The notes: generated by a model from the letters alone, not told the origin. 64,000 nt of DNA from Gautieria morchelliformis (GCA_015179125.1 WHVA01000140.1:124001-188000), one strand, 5' to 3'. Positions 32,662-44,173 are shown, counted from the stretch's first letter. Program-made: numbers and translations.

Positions 32662-33009
32662 CGGCTAGGCTGCCTTGTCTGGCGTGACCGACGTGCGTGC
32701 CGCCATGACTTTCGTGGCGGTTTTGTCCTCCGGTGAGAATCTGATCGCGCTGGACCTGTAGGTGGTGTCTTCCACCTCCTCGTCCCATTCATAGTATTGG
32801 GATGGCTCGGGGTCCCACTCTTCAGTGGGCGCGTCTCCATTGTCTGGAGTGTCGTTGGGTTGGGGATCACCCTCCCCTCTTCATCAATTTGATGGAGAGA
32901 ATTTTGACCGAGATGCATCTCCGGATCTTCGGTCTCCTCTTCGTGCCTTGCGGCCACTGTCCTGATACTGGACTTAAGCCGGGGGCATTCTGCCCTCTTG
33001 TGGCCAGGT

Positions 33010-35277
33010 TGGCCGCATTCGAAGCACGTGGTGCTGCTTTGGCCGCTGCTGGGCCGATCGTTAGGTCGGCCTGACGCCTTCGCCGGTGGGGCAGGTCATG
33101 GGGACAACCCTGATGCTTGAGGATGTTTAGCTTCAGGCGGGCATCCAGCTTGTGCTGGGCGTGGGGGCGGCAGCTGTTGTCCTGTTCCGCTTCTTGAGAA
33201 CAGGCTGGGCCTGGTCAGGCCTGTTTGTGTCAACGGCTTGCTCCCTGTGAGCCGGGCAGCGCTTGCCGTTGCTGCTGCGCTTTCTGCGTGGCGCATCCCC
33301 ATGTTGTATCGGGATGCCTCCTCGATCATCCGGGTCATCTCGAAGAGTTGCTCTATTGAGCTGCTCTCGGCATTATAGCCCTTTTTGAGGAATTCGTTGC
33401 GCAGCGTTTCGCGCAGCACCGACACAAACCGTCTCCGGAACGTGTAATCATCTGGCGGCTGTATCATACGTGCCGCGTATTTCGTGAGCTCGTTCAGCAT
33501 CTCCTGAACGGTTTTCATGCCCTGCATGACCGCGTTGAATTTATTCGATGTGTGATGGTACGTCAGTGTGTGCAGGAACCTCTTTTGAAGGCCCTGCATC
33601 ACCGTTTCCAGTGTCCAGCTTGCGGACCTGGAGATTGAAGCGTTCAACGTTTCAAAGGAACCATTCCTGGGCTTTGCGGGTGAGGCGAGTGCCCACGTAG
33701 CCGACCTGCATGTCTATGCTGGTTGGCCCTAGGAGGCAGTTCATTTTCAGCCATCGTAAGATGGCTGCTACGAAGATCTCAAACTCTTCAAGGTCAGATC
33801 CCCCGGCATATGGCTCGGGGTGAGCCAATTTCATGCCGGCTTTCGCTAGCACAGACTTCTCCAGGTCTGTGTGTGCGGCGTCTGCTAACGCCACGCGGAT
33901 CATCCATGTGATCCCGTCGTACAGCTCCATTGGTACGACGTCGGCCTGGTCAGGGATTCCCTGGCCTTCCGTTGGGGCCATGGATTGCTCGTGCAGCTGT
34001 GACGCCGTGTGGGGCAGGCTGTTGTATGCCCTGACGGGCCCCGGGCCCGGATCGGGCTCGGGATCGGGAGCATTTTGTGCTCTCGGTTCCGGGGGCGTTT
34101 TGTGCCTGGTGTCCCCGGTCAGTCCCGCGTTGTGGATCCGCAGCCTGCTGTTGTAGGCTGTGCGCGCCTGCGGTGCGTCCTGTACGGCTCGCGTGAGCTG
34201 CTCGTCGGGCAGCTGAGCGGTGTGGCTGTGGGCCACTGTTTCTTCAGCGTTCTTCGCTAGTAGCTCGAGGCCCGCGTATGGCGGCGCGCGGCTGCGGCTT
34301 CTTTACGCTGCCAGTGTGCGACTTCGAGCTCTAAGCTCTCGGTCGTCGTTTCAGAGTCAGGCTCTGATGCGACCTGTTCCCTGACGATCTGCTGGATCAT
34401 CTTATGGCTGTCCGTTGGGGCAGCCGGTTGCTCTTGAGGTTCATTCCTGAACCTTACGTCCTGTTTGACCGGGATGGCTGGCGGCAGCATTCGCTGCTGT
34501 CCCACTCCTTTCGGCGCGGGTCTTCCGCGTTGTGACCGCGTTCGTTGGCTGCGGACTGTCGCGAGCTCGGACGTGTTGTGTTGCATTCCCCGCGTGGGGG
34601 AGGGCTTCTGGACGTCCTCTAGAGTGGCTGCATCTTGCAGCCTGATCTCCTCCGCCTGGTGGAGTTCCTTGCCGATTGCCATTAGGGCGGCGGCGCGTTG
34701 TCAAGCTGCTATGCCAGCTGATCGTGCTTGTGGTGTGTCAGCATGCTTCGGTGCAGCGCAGCCTGCACCTGTTTGTTCAGGGCCTCTGCCGGCTCGTGGT
34801 CGATGGCGTGAGCCCTCGATCTCTTGCGACTGGAGCTCGAGTATTCCGAGCCCTGACGATCATCTGGGGCTCATCTTTTTTGCCGTCGTCCCCCTTCAGG
34901 GACGATCGTCGTTGCTCTACTTCATGAGCGTTGGTTCGAGTCGTGGCTTTGTGCCCGCCTTGACGTTGTTGCTCTACCGTCTGACGAGCGAGACTTCTCT
35001 GCCCTTTCCTTTGTCTCTGGGCAGAGAGGAATGGGGGGGCGTGCCGGCTCGTTGCCCGCGTCGTCTCTTCCTCGGCCATGCTCGATGAGATGTGGTCGGG
35101 GTTTTCCTCGTCCTCTACTGGGGGGACGAGGGCGGTGAGATCTACGATCTCTCTGTCTTCTATCGTCCTGGACTCTTGGTCCAGGGTAGCGTCAGCCGTC
35201 GTGTCGCTGGGCTGTGCCTGGGGCGTGGATCGCGAGCTCATCGCTCGTGTCCGTCTTCGACTGCGTGGAATCATCAT
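33010..35277 (-). mobile_element. H2 gag region
   Basis: Capsid-like region (about 33096-34236) with AGGSDLEEFEIFVAAILRWL and MQGLQKRFLHTLTYHHTSNK, a flexible Pro/Gln-rich N-terminal part to about 35277, and a CCHC knuckle (CFECGQPGHKRAECP) near 33010-33060. Part of the N-terminal region (34374-34560) is about 85% identical to H3 at 50948-51130, which ties the two elements together. Confidence 0.7.
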
Positions 35278-35415
35278 GCTCGCAGCCGACAGTAGAAGGT
35301 CTACTGGAGGGTCTCAACGATGTTTAGTCGTCGATGCAGCGATCTTTTTTCAAGATTGCTTCAAATCCACATCGGTTGGTCGCGTGGCGATCAACCGCAG
35401 GATAGTTCAAAAAGG

Positions 35416-35629
35416 TGTAAAGATGTCGATCTTAGGACCTTGTATCACAAGGGCACTGCAGAACTTGACCAATGAGTGGTATTCTGAATGCTACGTAGTG
35501 ACAGGTAAGAGTAAGATGCGATGGGAACTGCTGGCCGGTTCCCACGCATAAACTATACAGTGGGTCCCTAAGGGGCCCACTGGGATTATGTAATAACTAT
35601 TGTACAAGTAGATACATAGGTTATTTACA
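35416..35629 (-). repeat. H2 5' LTR
   Basis: A 214-bp LTR from TGTAAAGATG to ATTTACA, about 95% identical to the H1 LTR. The outer flank is atcat. Confidence 0.8.
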
Positions 35630-36078
35630 ATCATGTCGTGTCCATCTGAAGGTGGGAGTCCCTCGATGAAGTCCATGGAGATCGAGTCCCAGGGTCGCTG
35701 GCTGATTGGTAGAAAGTGAAGAGGACTGAAGGGTTTGTGATGAACGGATTTAGCATGGCGACACTTGGAACAGGAACCAATGTAGTTGGTGACAAAGGTG
35801 GACATGTTTGGCCAATGGTACTGTCTCGGAATGTTCTTCATCGTTTTGCTGATCACTGGGTGTCCTGCTAACTGATGATCATGCAGTGAGTGAGGGATGT
35901 CCAAGCGAATATGATTGTGATCAGGGACATACTTCGCTGTTTGTACAACAGCGTTTTTCCATCCTCTCCAAGTCACCATGGGTCTGGCTTTGCATTTGGA
36001 GGGATGATCACATGGTCTCTTGACTGAGACTGAAGACGAGTGATGTGGGCTGAGGACAAGGGATTGGTCAATGTAACA
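35630..36078 (-). mobile_element. Gypsy integrase N-terminal fragment
   Basis: The minus strand reads an integrase zinc-finger region (HDHQLAGHPVISKTM, then CSKCRHAKSVHHKP) and the start of the core (WDSISMDFIEGLPPSDGHD). H2 is inserted at its left side. It may be the missing counterpart of GyA. The junction at 36078/36079 coincides with the GyB LTR/polypurine boundary. Confidence 0.65.
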
Positions 36079-36088
36079 GTACCTCCCC

Positions 36089-36116
36089 CTTATGGCCGAA
36101 CCCATGAGGCCATAAG
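36089..36116. promoter_or_regulatory. stem-loop beside the GyB polypurine tract
   Basis: CTTATGGCC (36089-36097) pairs perfectly with GGCCATAAG (36108-36116) across a 10-nt loop. It matches the GyA structure at 27659-27685 in position and stem sequence, although the loops and flanks differ. Confidence 0.65.
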
Positions 36117-36229
36117 CAAGGTCCCGGAGATCACAGGGTCAGGAGGGTTAAGTAAGCTTTGTTTCACGTTCTGCTTGTCTTCTCCCATCATCAGAAATCG
36201 CGGATCATGTCAACAACATGCAAGCTTCC

Positions 36230-37900
36230 CATTGAGTAACTTGATGAACTTGACGCTGAGCTCATGCAAGCTGAGCGCGAGGTCGACGAGTGATGGAAGG
36301 TGTTGATGGAGAAACGTCGACTTGCATAGGAGCGCAAGGAACAGGAGGCGCAGGCCGAAGCTGCGTGAAAAGCTGAAGAGGCACAAAAAGCCGAGGAAGT
36401 GCGGAAAGCTTCTGAGACGTGGGAAGCTGAGAAGAGGCCTTTACAGGTGAAAGCCGAGGAGGCTCAGAAAGCACGGGGGCTGGCATCCGAATGTGAGTGA
36501 CTACAACTTTTCGCTATATTGGAAGCTGAAAAGATCCAACAAGCCAACATGAACCAAAACTTTCACATCCCGTCGCCTGAGCCAGTGGTTGTAGATTTGG
36601 CAGTAGGACAAGCTTGGATTTTAGCTGCAAAGCATGCGCTGAACGGAGTGTGGCTAAGGCAATGCCAAAGGCCTTGGGAATGAAGAAGAGGAAAGCAACC
36701 GAGGAGTCAGATGAGGAGGAGTTGGATGAAGAGGTAAGTCCTTGGGTCAGAGCGGTTCGGTTTTTGACTTATGTTAGCAACTCAGGGGCTATGGCAGGGA
36801 AGGTTCGGTTGAGTTCTTAGAAAGCTAGAATCAAATACACTCTCTCAGTGAATTTATTGTCACTGATATATTAATACAAGACCTAGAATCAAATACACTA
36901 CATGATTTTCAGTCAACATGCTATGTAAATATGAAAGATACTACTCGCCTCTCTCAGTGAATTTATTGTCACTGAGAGAGGAGTACAATCCTGTCTCAGA
37001 AGGCATATACATGCACCCGGCCCTTTAGCGCCCAAGGGCTCGCGCGTTGAAGTCATTTCAAACTCCGCTGGGTGCAGCCGCCTGTGAAAATAGAAATAAC
37101 AGAATGAAATGGAGAGGTAGGGAGTGACTGGAAAATTTCGAAAATAAACAGAGAAGTGAATGCATGGTACAAGAACAATGTGAGAAGAGATTGAAACACC
37201 ACACAATAAATCGAACATATTATGCTTGATTTTGGTGCAGGAGCATAAATGCACCCAACAACTTATGCTTTCTTGCTTCAGTGTGAACCTTGGCGTCGCA
37301 ATACCCAGTGTCTGCATGGGAAGAAGACCACGTGCCAGCAATGCGTGGACGGGAAAGTCCGGTGTAGCTTCCTGGACAGGAAGTGGAAATGCAAGGATGA
37401 GGAGGGAACCGCAGGGCCGGGGCCAAAGAAGGCCAAGGTTGCTTCAGTCAAGCCATTGGGAGCCATACTGATGGATATTCTGGAGCCGAGGTGTCCGGCA
37501 TGTTGAGGGACTAACTCTCCCAACAAAACCAGCAACTGGAGTGAAGCAATCACTTGCTTCGGGGTGTGTTGAATTTTGTGCAGCGAATTGAGCAGCACAA
37601 TTCCCAGATGAACAAGCGGTTATGCTTGTGGACCATGGCAGCAGAGAATGCTGCCTTGTGGTTGGGTTCGGATTCAGGTTGGGGCAGGTTTGATTTGGCT
37701 GGGGTTCGGGTTCGGGAAGTGGAGAAAGAGAGAAAGAGACAGAGGGAAAAGAGAAAGGGAAAGAAAAAGAGATAGAGGGAAGAGTGGAGAAGGGATCGGG
37801 ATCAGGTTCGGAGGATGGGGATGAGGATGTGGGAAGGATGAGGGACAGGGGTTCAGGAGATGAGTGGGATTCAAGTCACAATGGTGGACTTGTAGTTGGG
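36230..37900 (+). pseudogene. decayed opposite-strand accessory gene of GyB
   Basis: Plus-strand coding pieces: a Glu/Lys/Ala-rich coiled coil (KAEEAQKAEEVRKASETWEA) at about 36370-36490, a basic and acidic stretch (MKKRKATEESDEEELDEE) at 36680-36733, then after an intron-like gap a cysteine cluster (CEPWRRNTQC, CQQCVDGKVRC, about 37282-37400), and a second helical part ending in a Lys/Arg run (37554-37775). The composition matches the GyA gene at 28777-29625. The intron (GTAAGT at 36734 to a CTTCAG acceptor near 37281) holds a Copia solo LTR. It is broken. Confidence 0.45.
36772..37260 (-). repeat. Co1-family solo LTR
   Basis: A 489-bp LTR from TGTTAGCAAC to GCACCCAACA, related to the Co1 LTRs but clearly diverged, so older. 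It is flanked by a perfect 5-bp duplication, actta (36767-36771 and 37261-37265). No internal sequence is left. It lies within the intron of the GyB accessory gene. Confidence 0.85.
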
Positions 37901-38159
37901 ACGCTTAACAGCCCTTTCAGTGAGGATGTAAAGTAAGCATAAGTAGCAAACACACCAATAAAAACGGGATAGTGGCCATTTGACACCTCAAAATTACACT
38001 TGAGTTGGGGTTCAGCATTGGGAGTAAGGGTGGTCCAGACCTGGCCTGGAATGATTTTACAAATGCTGTCGTGCGATTCATGTCATAGAATTCTTGGTCA
38101 GGGTGTGTGTTTCAGGAACTTCCGTTCTCCTTGCATGTACTAACCACACCATCGCTCAC
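37901..38159. other. between GyB and the Tc1-like element
   Basis: No gene. It may contain the left end of the Tc1-like element, but no terminal inverted repeat could be matched to the right side. Confidence 0.35.
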
Positions 38160-39334
38160 ATGCCTCGTCCTCACAACCCTAAACCTGTTCATCACATGTA
38201 CAGCAAGGATCTGCGGGATTGCGTTATACACCAAAAATTCAAGCTCAACAAGAAATCAACTGATATTGCAATTGACCTCGATATGTCATTACATGTAGTT
38301 CAACGCACAATCAAACTCTGGTGGGAGGTTGGAGACGTTCTGGCAAAGCCAAAGCAGCTATCTCATGGTCAAAAATGACCTCAGCTCACAGTGAAGTAAG
38401 TAATTCATGTCTGTGTTTAGCTGTAGCTTATTTAATTTTATAACAGTTTCTTCTTGCGCTTCTTGAATGCTCGCCTGATCTTTACCTTGATGAGCTTGTC
38501 GAAGAGCTAGAGGTGCAGCATGGTATTTTAGTAAGTATATCAACTGTCTGAAGGACGCTTTGACATCTTGGCTTGCAAAGAAAGAAAGTGAGTCATTAAA
38601 TCCTCGAAGAATGACAACCTTTATATTTGTCTCCAATCCAGCTTTCACGGGCAGCTGCAGAGCGCTGTGAAGCCTCGTGGACTGCTTTCCAGTTTCGTAT
38701 TGGTAGTGAACCACCGGACCATTTGGTTTTCACAGATGAAAGCGCAATTGACCTTTGCACAACATATAGGCTAATGGGATGGGCTTACAAGGGATGTAGG
38801 CCTCAAGTGTGAGCACGTTTCCAAAGGGGCGAAAGGTAACGATTTGTGCAGGGGCCTCCATTATTGTATTGCTAATATCCACTCATATTTTCAATCCTTC
38901 TGGTGCTCTCACAAGATGGAATCATCTATAGCCATATCAAATTAGGGGCATACGTCAGTCCAGGGTTCCTTGGGTTTCTGAAGGGCCTTTTAGAGGTAAT
39001 GAACCCTTCCCTGGCACCACAGAGTGTTCTTGTTATGGATAACTGCACCATTCACCACATACCTGAGGTCTCACTCTTATGTTCCCAAAGGTTTTTACCA
39101 TTATAAACTGTTTTCACTAGTGTCTAATCTTGCATTTGCAGAGGAATCAAACTGATGTGTCTTCTGCTGTACTCCCCTGATCTCAACCCAATCGAAGAAT
39201 CATTCTCCTTCATCAAAGCTCACCTCAGATGTCATGGTGCCAAGTTCCATGCATGTGTTGCAAGTAAGGAGAGGGCTGAGCTATTCATGTTTCTCTATGA
39301 GGCACTGGGTCGGATTACATGCAGACATGTGTGA
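38160..39334 (+). pseudogene. Tc1/mariner-type transposase
   Basis: The plus strand begins MPRPHNPKPVHHMYSKDLRD with an N-terminal helix-turn-helix (FKLNKKSTDIAIDLDMSLHV, about residues 25-45). The catalytic DDE blocks follow in separate pieces: HLVFTDESAID near 38720, SVLVMDNCTIHH near 39030, and LLYSPDLNPIEESFSFIKAH near 39165. A TGA interrupts the frame at 38376-38378, and further gaps between blocks (38390-38440, 38810-38910, 39090-39140) look partly like introns with GT-AG ends. Probably inactive. The family moves by cut-and-paste into TA dinucleotides. Confidence 0.7.
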
Positions 39335-39710
39335 GGGTGGATGAAGGACTGTGGCTATCTGTAGTGCAGTTGTACTACTGCAATGTAATTTTTTTGTTGT
39401 CAGAATATTGAAAATTATCTGCAATGTGATGATATGTGGATGGTAAATCCCAGTGGAAATCGGCTCGGATTAAGGCTGCACATAGCTGTAAATACCGATA
39501 ATGAAATACCAATTTCCAGTTACATAAATCTGTAGGTACTGGTGATGCACTGATGCATGATTTTACAAAACTCAGTTGCTTCTGGTTCAGAACCACCACC
39601 AACTGATACTGGCATGCCCAACACTTTTCGCAGCGCTCAGAAACTAAGAAATCTTCTGCTTGGCAACATCTTCACTCGATACACTTGCCATTGACTTGTC
39701 TCATTTCTAT
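39335..39710. other. between the Tc1-like element and Co1
   Basis: No gene is seen. An inverted word pair (tgtagtgcagttgtactactgca, about 39359-39381) may belong to the end of the Tc1-like element. Confidence 0.35.
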
Positions 39711-40207
39711 TGTAGTAGACAGGAATTATAGGCAGTAGGTATGGACTTGTTGCTCAAAAGAATAGACTAGAAATTAATTCACTCTCTCAGTGAATTTAGT
39801 TGTCACTATAAATATATTATACACTACCTAGAAATTAATTCACTACAGAGCATTTCTAGGTCAATAAATCGAAGGAACACTAGACTAATTTACTTGCCTC
39901 TCTCAGTGAATTTAGTTGTCACTGAGAGAGGGGGAAATCTGTCTCACTGTGCATGCACTACTACCGGCCCTTTAGCGCCCAAGAGCTCGCGCATTGAAGT
40001 CATTTCAGACTCCGCTGGGTGCAGCCGCCTGTGAAAGTAGAAATAACAAGATGAAATGGAGAGGTAGGGAGTGACTGGAAAACTTCGAAAATTATCAAAG
40101 AAATGGATGCATGGTACAAGAACAATGTGAGAAGAGATTGAAAAATCATACAACAAATTGAATATGTTATGCTTGATTTTGGTGCAGGAGCATAAATGCA
40201 CCCAACA
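39711..40207 (-). repeat. Co1 3' LTR
   Basis: From TGTAGTAGACAGG to GCACCCAACA, preceded on the minus strand by a purine tract. It contains the inverted words CTCTCTCAGTGA and TCACTGAGAGAG (about 39898-39930), which can pair in the transcript. Confidence 0.92.
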
Positions 40208-40220
40208 CACCCCCTCAAGC

Positions 40221-42400
40221 TTAATATATTCCGATTTTCTCGTTGAGGATCTTCACTCTAGGACTAGGAAGTCCTTTAGTGAGAATATCTGCCAACGTTT
40301 GTTCGGTTGGCAAATAAACGAGCTTGGCTTGTTGATTTTTGATTATATCTCGAAGGAAATATAATCTGATGTCGAAATGTTTGGTTCTCGTGTGTTGTTG
40401 AGTGCCATACGTAATTGTAATGGCTGATTGATTGTCTGAATAAACTTTGATGGGTCTGTTCAGTGGTTGGAATATTTCAGAAATAAAATGGCGCATCCAG
40501 AGAGCCTCTTTGCCCGCATGGGTCAGGGCGATGAATTCGGCTTCAGTTGATGAGAGGGCTACTATCGACTCCCCAATCTGCATCTGAATACCCCATCAAG
40601 CCATCTTGATTTCTTCCAAGTGTCAGTTTGTAATGCTTCGTGCCTTTCAAATATTTGAAGACACGTTTGACTGCATTCCAGTGTGTGCCACCTGGATTTT
40701 CGAGGAATTGCGAGAGCAATGACACCGCAAATGCAATGTCAGGTCGAGTGGCTACAGCTGCCCACATCAGTGATCCTATGGCTTGCCTGTATGGAAACTT
40801 CGACATGGCTTTCTTGCCTCTCTCTGTAGAAGGACATTGGTCTTTAGATAATTTTACGGCTGGATCAAGAGGCGTAGCATAAGTTTTCGCATCTTCGAGA
40901 TTGAATTTTTTGATGATATTCTTGATGTATGCGGGTTGTGAAATTGCAATGGTTTTCTTCTGCCAGTCTCTTTCGATTTTGAGGTTCAATAGCCAATGAA
41001 TCTCGCCTAGATCTTTCATACTGAAGACCTGAGCAAGATCTCGTTTGACTTTGTCCAGGACTGACTGATTCTCAGCTGTGATGGTGAGGTCGTCCACAGC
41101 TGTTGCAATGATCACATGCCCCTTTCCGCCACGTCTATAAAATACAGCCCCATCTGTGGCTGACGTAGTGAATCCTAACTTGTGGAATTCACCACTTAGA
41201 TGTTTGTACCATTCCCTTCCAGATTGTTTGAGGCCGTAGAGTGCTTTCTTCAAAAGTAGCACTTCGTCTTTGTCTCCGGACTCATATCCATAAGGCTGCT
41301 TCATGTAAATAGGTTCAGGCAACGTAGCATTGAGGTATGCATAGTCCACGTCCATTTGATGAATAGGCCAGTCATTCCTAGCAGCAATGGCGCATATGAT
41401 CCATAGGGAGGATAACCGAGCAACAGGTGAGTATGTCTCATCATAGTCAACTCCAAACTTCTGTGTGAAGCCTTGGGCGACCATTCTCGATTTAGGCATT
41501 ATTGGTTTCCCTTCTGGATTACGCTTCCAAAGGTAGACCCATTTATTACCAACAATATTGGCTCCAGGAGGTGGTTTGGCTTGTTCCCACACTCCCTTGT
41601 CAATTAGGGCCTCGTACTCTTTGTCCATCGATTTCTTCCACATAGGATTATTCAGAGCTTCGTCTGCATTGCTGGGTTCAATTTGACTCAAATCCGGTGC
41701 CTTGTTATTGTTTTGACCGTTGGTTGGAAACGCACTGATGGCACACTCATAGCTACTGATGCCATCAATCTCGGAGGATAATTCTTGGTCGAATAAATTT
41801 TCTTTATTGTCCTCAACGTCCTCGTAAGCTAGCGTAGTCATATGTGTGCCAGCTTGTCTCTGAGTCTGAGATCTTGTTACGGGACTGTTGGGGCCGGCTG
41901 CACTTGTTGTTGACGGATCCTTTCGCTTCTCCTTATCGGTTCAGCTTCTCTAGGTCTGTCATCAACTGCCTGAATAGGTTGCAGCTTTTCAAGATATTCC
42001 TCTGGTGCACTTTCATCAATTTCTTCGATCTTTGCCTCTTCACTGACTAAGTGACCGGGCACAGGCACTGATGCCGGAATGTCCTTCTTCTCCTCTCTAG
42101 ACGTAGGTAGCTTGGATTCCTCAATAGAAATGATTGGGACCTTTCCCTTCTTCATCTCTGAATCAAACACAATGTTCCGCTCGACAGAAACTTTGTGCGA
42201 GTCAGGCCAGTAAACATAATGACCATGACTCTGCGCAGAAATTCCTATCCACTGAGCTCTCTTGGAACGAGCTGCCAATTTATCTCTCTGAGTGACTTTA
42301 ACGTAGATTTCAGTTCCCCACGCGTGAATATCTTTGAGATTCGGTTTCTCATGGTGAATCATCTCGTAGGGCGTTTTATCCGGTAGAGCTCTTGTATGTG
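40221..42400 (-). mobile_element. Co1 pol region: integrase C-terminus, RT, RNase H
   Basis: Integrase C-terminal part (NLKDIHAWGTEIYVKV, then SVERNIVFDSEM) leads to a Copia reverse transcriptase: IVGNKWVYLWKRNPEGK, RMVAQGFTQKFGVDYDETYS, DVDYAYLNATL, LYGLKQSGREWYKHL and catalytic ATAVDDLTITAEN. RNase H at the end has MGYSDADWG, ALSSTEAEFIALTHAGKEA and IKVYSDNQSAI. Confidence 0.9.
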
Positions 42401-42458
42401 TCCTATTCCTAAGATAATTGGCATGCTGTATCGCATAGCCCCATAATATCTTAGGAAG

Positions 42459-42642
42459 AATGGAGCGGAATCAGTAACTAAGGGGATACGGGCATGGGAT
42501 CAAGGTCGGATATGAGCTGTAGCTCGGGCTTGGGCTTGGGCGCAGGATAAGAATCATATGTACTCGGGCACGAGTATCACAAGGCTCGGGCTCGGAAGAA
42601 AGTTATACCGGTAAGTAACCGGCCAAAGGCCGGGTTCTTACA
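42459..42642 (-). repeat. GyA-type LTR end inside Co1
   Basis: About 185 bp matching the right-hand end of the GyA LTR (27465-27647), ending GGTTCTTACA as there. The following 42643-42890 is unplaced sequence. This marks a secondary event within Co1. Confidence 0.75.
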
Positions 42643-42890
42643 ACCACCCAAAGTGCTGGGAGCAGAAAGAGGGAGTGAAGGGAGGGTAGAGAAAGTTCTT
42701 CACCTGTATCTATGCTCAGGATGTAGATGGAGGCAAAGGAAAACACGTGTTATAAGTCTATGAAGAAGTCAGAGCTATGGTATTGTCTGTAATTGATGAA
42801 ATTGTCCTTTATGACACACAAGCCCAACTGTCTTGGGGCATTCTATATGAGCTAGAAGTAATAGCCCTATCTGAATCCTAACTCCATGTT

Positions 42891-43181
42891 TCACTGTGGA
42901 GCAGCATTAGATATTGTGCATTTCTGGCCACCGAGTCGAATATCGTAGCCAGCATCATCGCACCGACCGATCGAGACGAGGGTAGCAGCAATCTTTGGTG
43001 CATAGTATGTATCTTGCAAAGTGACTTCTACTGTTTTATCTCCAACCTTATTGGATAATACGAGCAGTCCTGAACCGAAGGCATCAAAGGTGCCTTTGTT
43101 GGCTGCTCGGATGGTCCTCGGCTGTGAGAATTGACAGTAGTTCCTCAATAAATTTTTATGAGGAGTCATATGCGATGTCAT
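42891..43181 (-). mobile_element. Co1 protease / GAG-pre-integrase region
   Basis: The minus strand reads MTSHMTPHKNLLRNYCQF, the standard Copia protease region after its D-S-G-A/C site, then DTYYAPKIAATLVSIGRCDD and AGYDIRLGGQKC, matching the Copia protease to GAG-pre-integrase segment. Confidence 0.8.
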
Positions 43182-43219
43182 TCCGGTGTCGAGTATGACT
43201 ATAACTCCTGAGGATGTGC

Positions 43220-44173
43220 TCAGATTGAAATTAGAGCACTCGTCGAAATTGGTGAAGCAAGATGCCCATCATCACTTTCCTCAGAAGAGGACCCTTCTTC
43301 GGCAACATTCGCTTTTGCTTTACCCTTCTTCTTCTTCTTGCCTTTGGCTTTTTTCTTCTGACGTGGTCCTTGACCTTCTTTACCACCTCCCTTAGCCCAG
43401 CAATTTTCGATGGAATGTCCAGGCTTTTTGCAGTTGGTGCATATATGCGCCTTCTGCCCCTTTTGGTCCTTCTTAGTAGATGAACCAATAAACACCTGCT
43501 CTTCTTGCGGGAGTGTTTTCTTCCTGTCATACTGAGCCTTTAGTACCCTAATAATATTATCAGGGACTAATGGCATCCCGCATTCTTCAAGCGAAGTGGT
43601 AAGGGCGTTCATGACTGCCTCATAGGATGGTGGAAGTGACGCAAGGATAATGTCCATGAATTCTTCTTCAGAAACTCTAGCTCCCATCTCATTAAGATGA
43701 GCATATAGGTCTTGGGCCTTATCCAAATGATCTCTCAAGTCTCCATCCTCAGGACATCTCATACTGCGGAGTTGTCTCTGCAGGCTGGTGAGGACCATCT
43801 TGGGCTTTTTGGTCATTTCATTGACCAGTGCATCCCAAGCCTCTTTTGCTGTCTTCTGCTTCTGTAGCATCAGAGCTAATGACTCTGACACTGAGACGAT
43901 GATTTGGGTCTTGGCTTGTCCTTCTCTAGCAAGGTATCTCTCCAGCTTCTCCTCAGCCTTATCCATCTGAGTTTCCTCAGCTTCTGTAAGAATATGGCCT
44001 GGGGGCATAACTGGAGGATCAGAAGGTCGAGTGACTCTCCCTTCTACATGCTTGAGTAGATTTTTGGACTCGAAATAGCTGATGAGAGTGGCTCGCCACA
44101 ATGGCCAATTACTTCCATCAGTAGCAAGCTTCTCAACACCCAATAGCTTCTCAGAAGTGTCTCTGGGGCCCAT
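43220..44173 (-). mobile_element. Co1 gag
   Basis: An open 317-residue frame. It opens with the Copia N-terminal block (LATDGSNWPLWRATLISYFE), has a UBN2/retrotran_gag region (KTAKEAWDALVNEMTKKPK, then DIILASLPPSYEAVMNALT) and a CCHC knuckle (CTNCKKPGHSIENC) near 43420, with a Lys-rich tail. Its ATG (44173-44171) lies within the primer binding site just inside the 5' LTR. Confidence 0.88.

Larger units (their letters stand above)
30231..35629 (-). mobile_element. H2, Gypsy element of the hairpin-rich group
   Basis: Minus-strand order from the right: 5' LTR (35416-35629), gag (33096-35277), CCHC knuckle (near 33030), retropepsin (32172-32661), reverse transcriptase and RNase H (about 30290-32093). 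The left boundary against GyA sequence is uncertain, and no LTR is seen there. It is broken, with several breaks, and older than Gy1 or Gy3. The right end sits inside a Gypsy integrase region (35630-36078). Perfect short hairpins occur throughout. Confidence 0.75.
36079..37900 (-). mobile_element. GyB, 3' internal fragment of a Gypsy element
   Basis: The left edge carries a purine tract (AAGGGGGAGGTAC on the minus strand) and the hairpin at 36089-36116, in the same order as GyA. To the right, on the plus strand, lies a decayed relative of the GyA opposite-strand gene. No pol part is seen. A Copia solo LTR sits within it (36772-37260). Confidence 0.5.
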
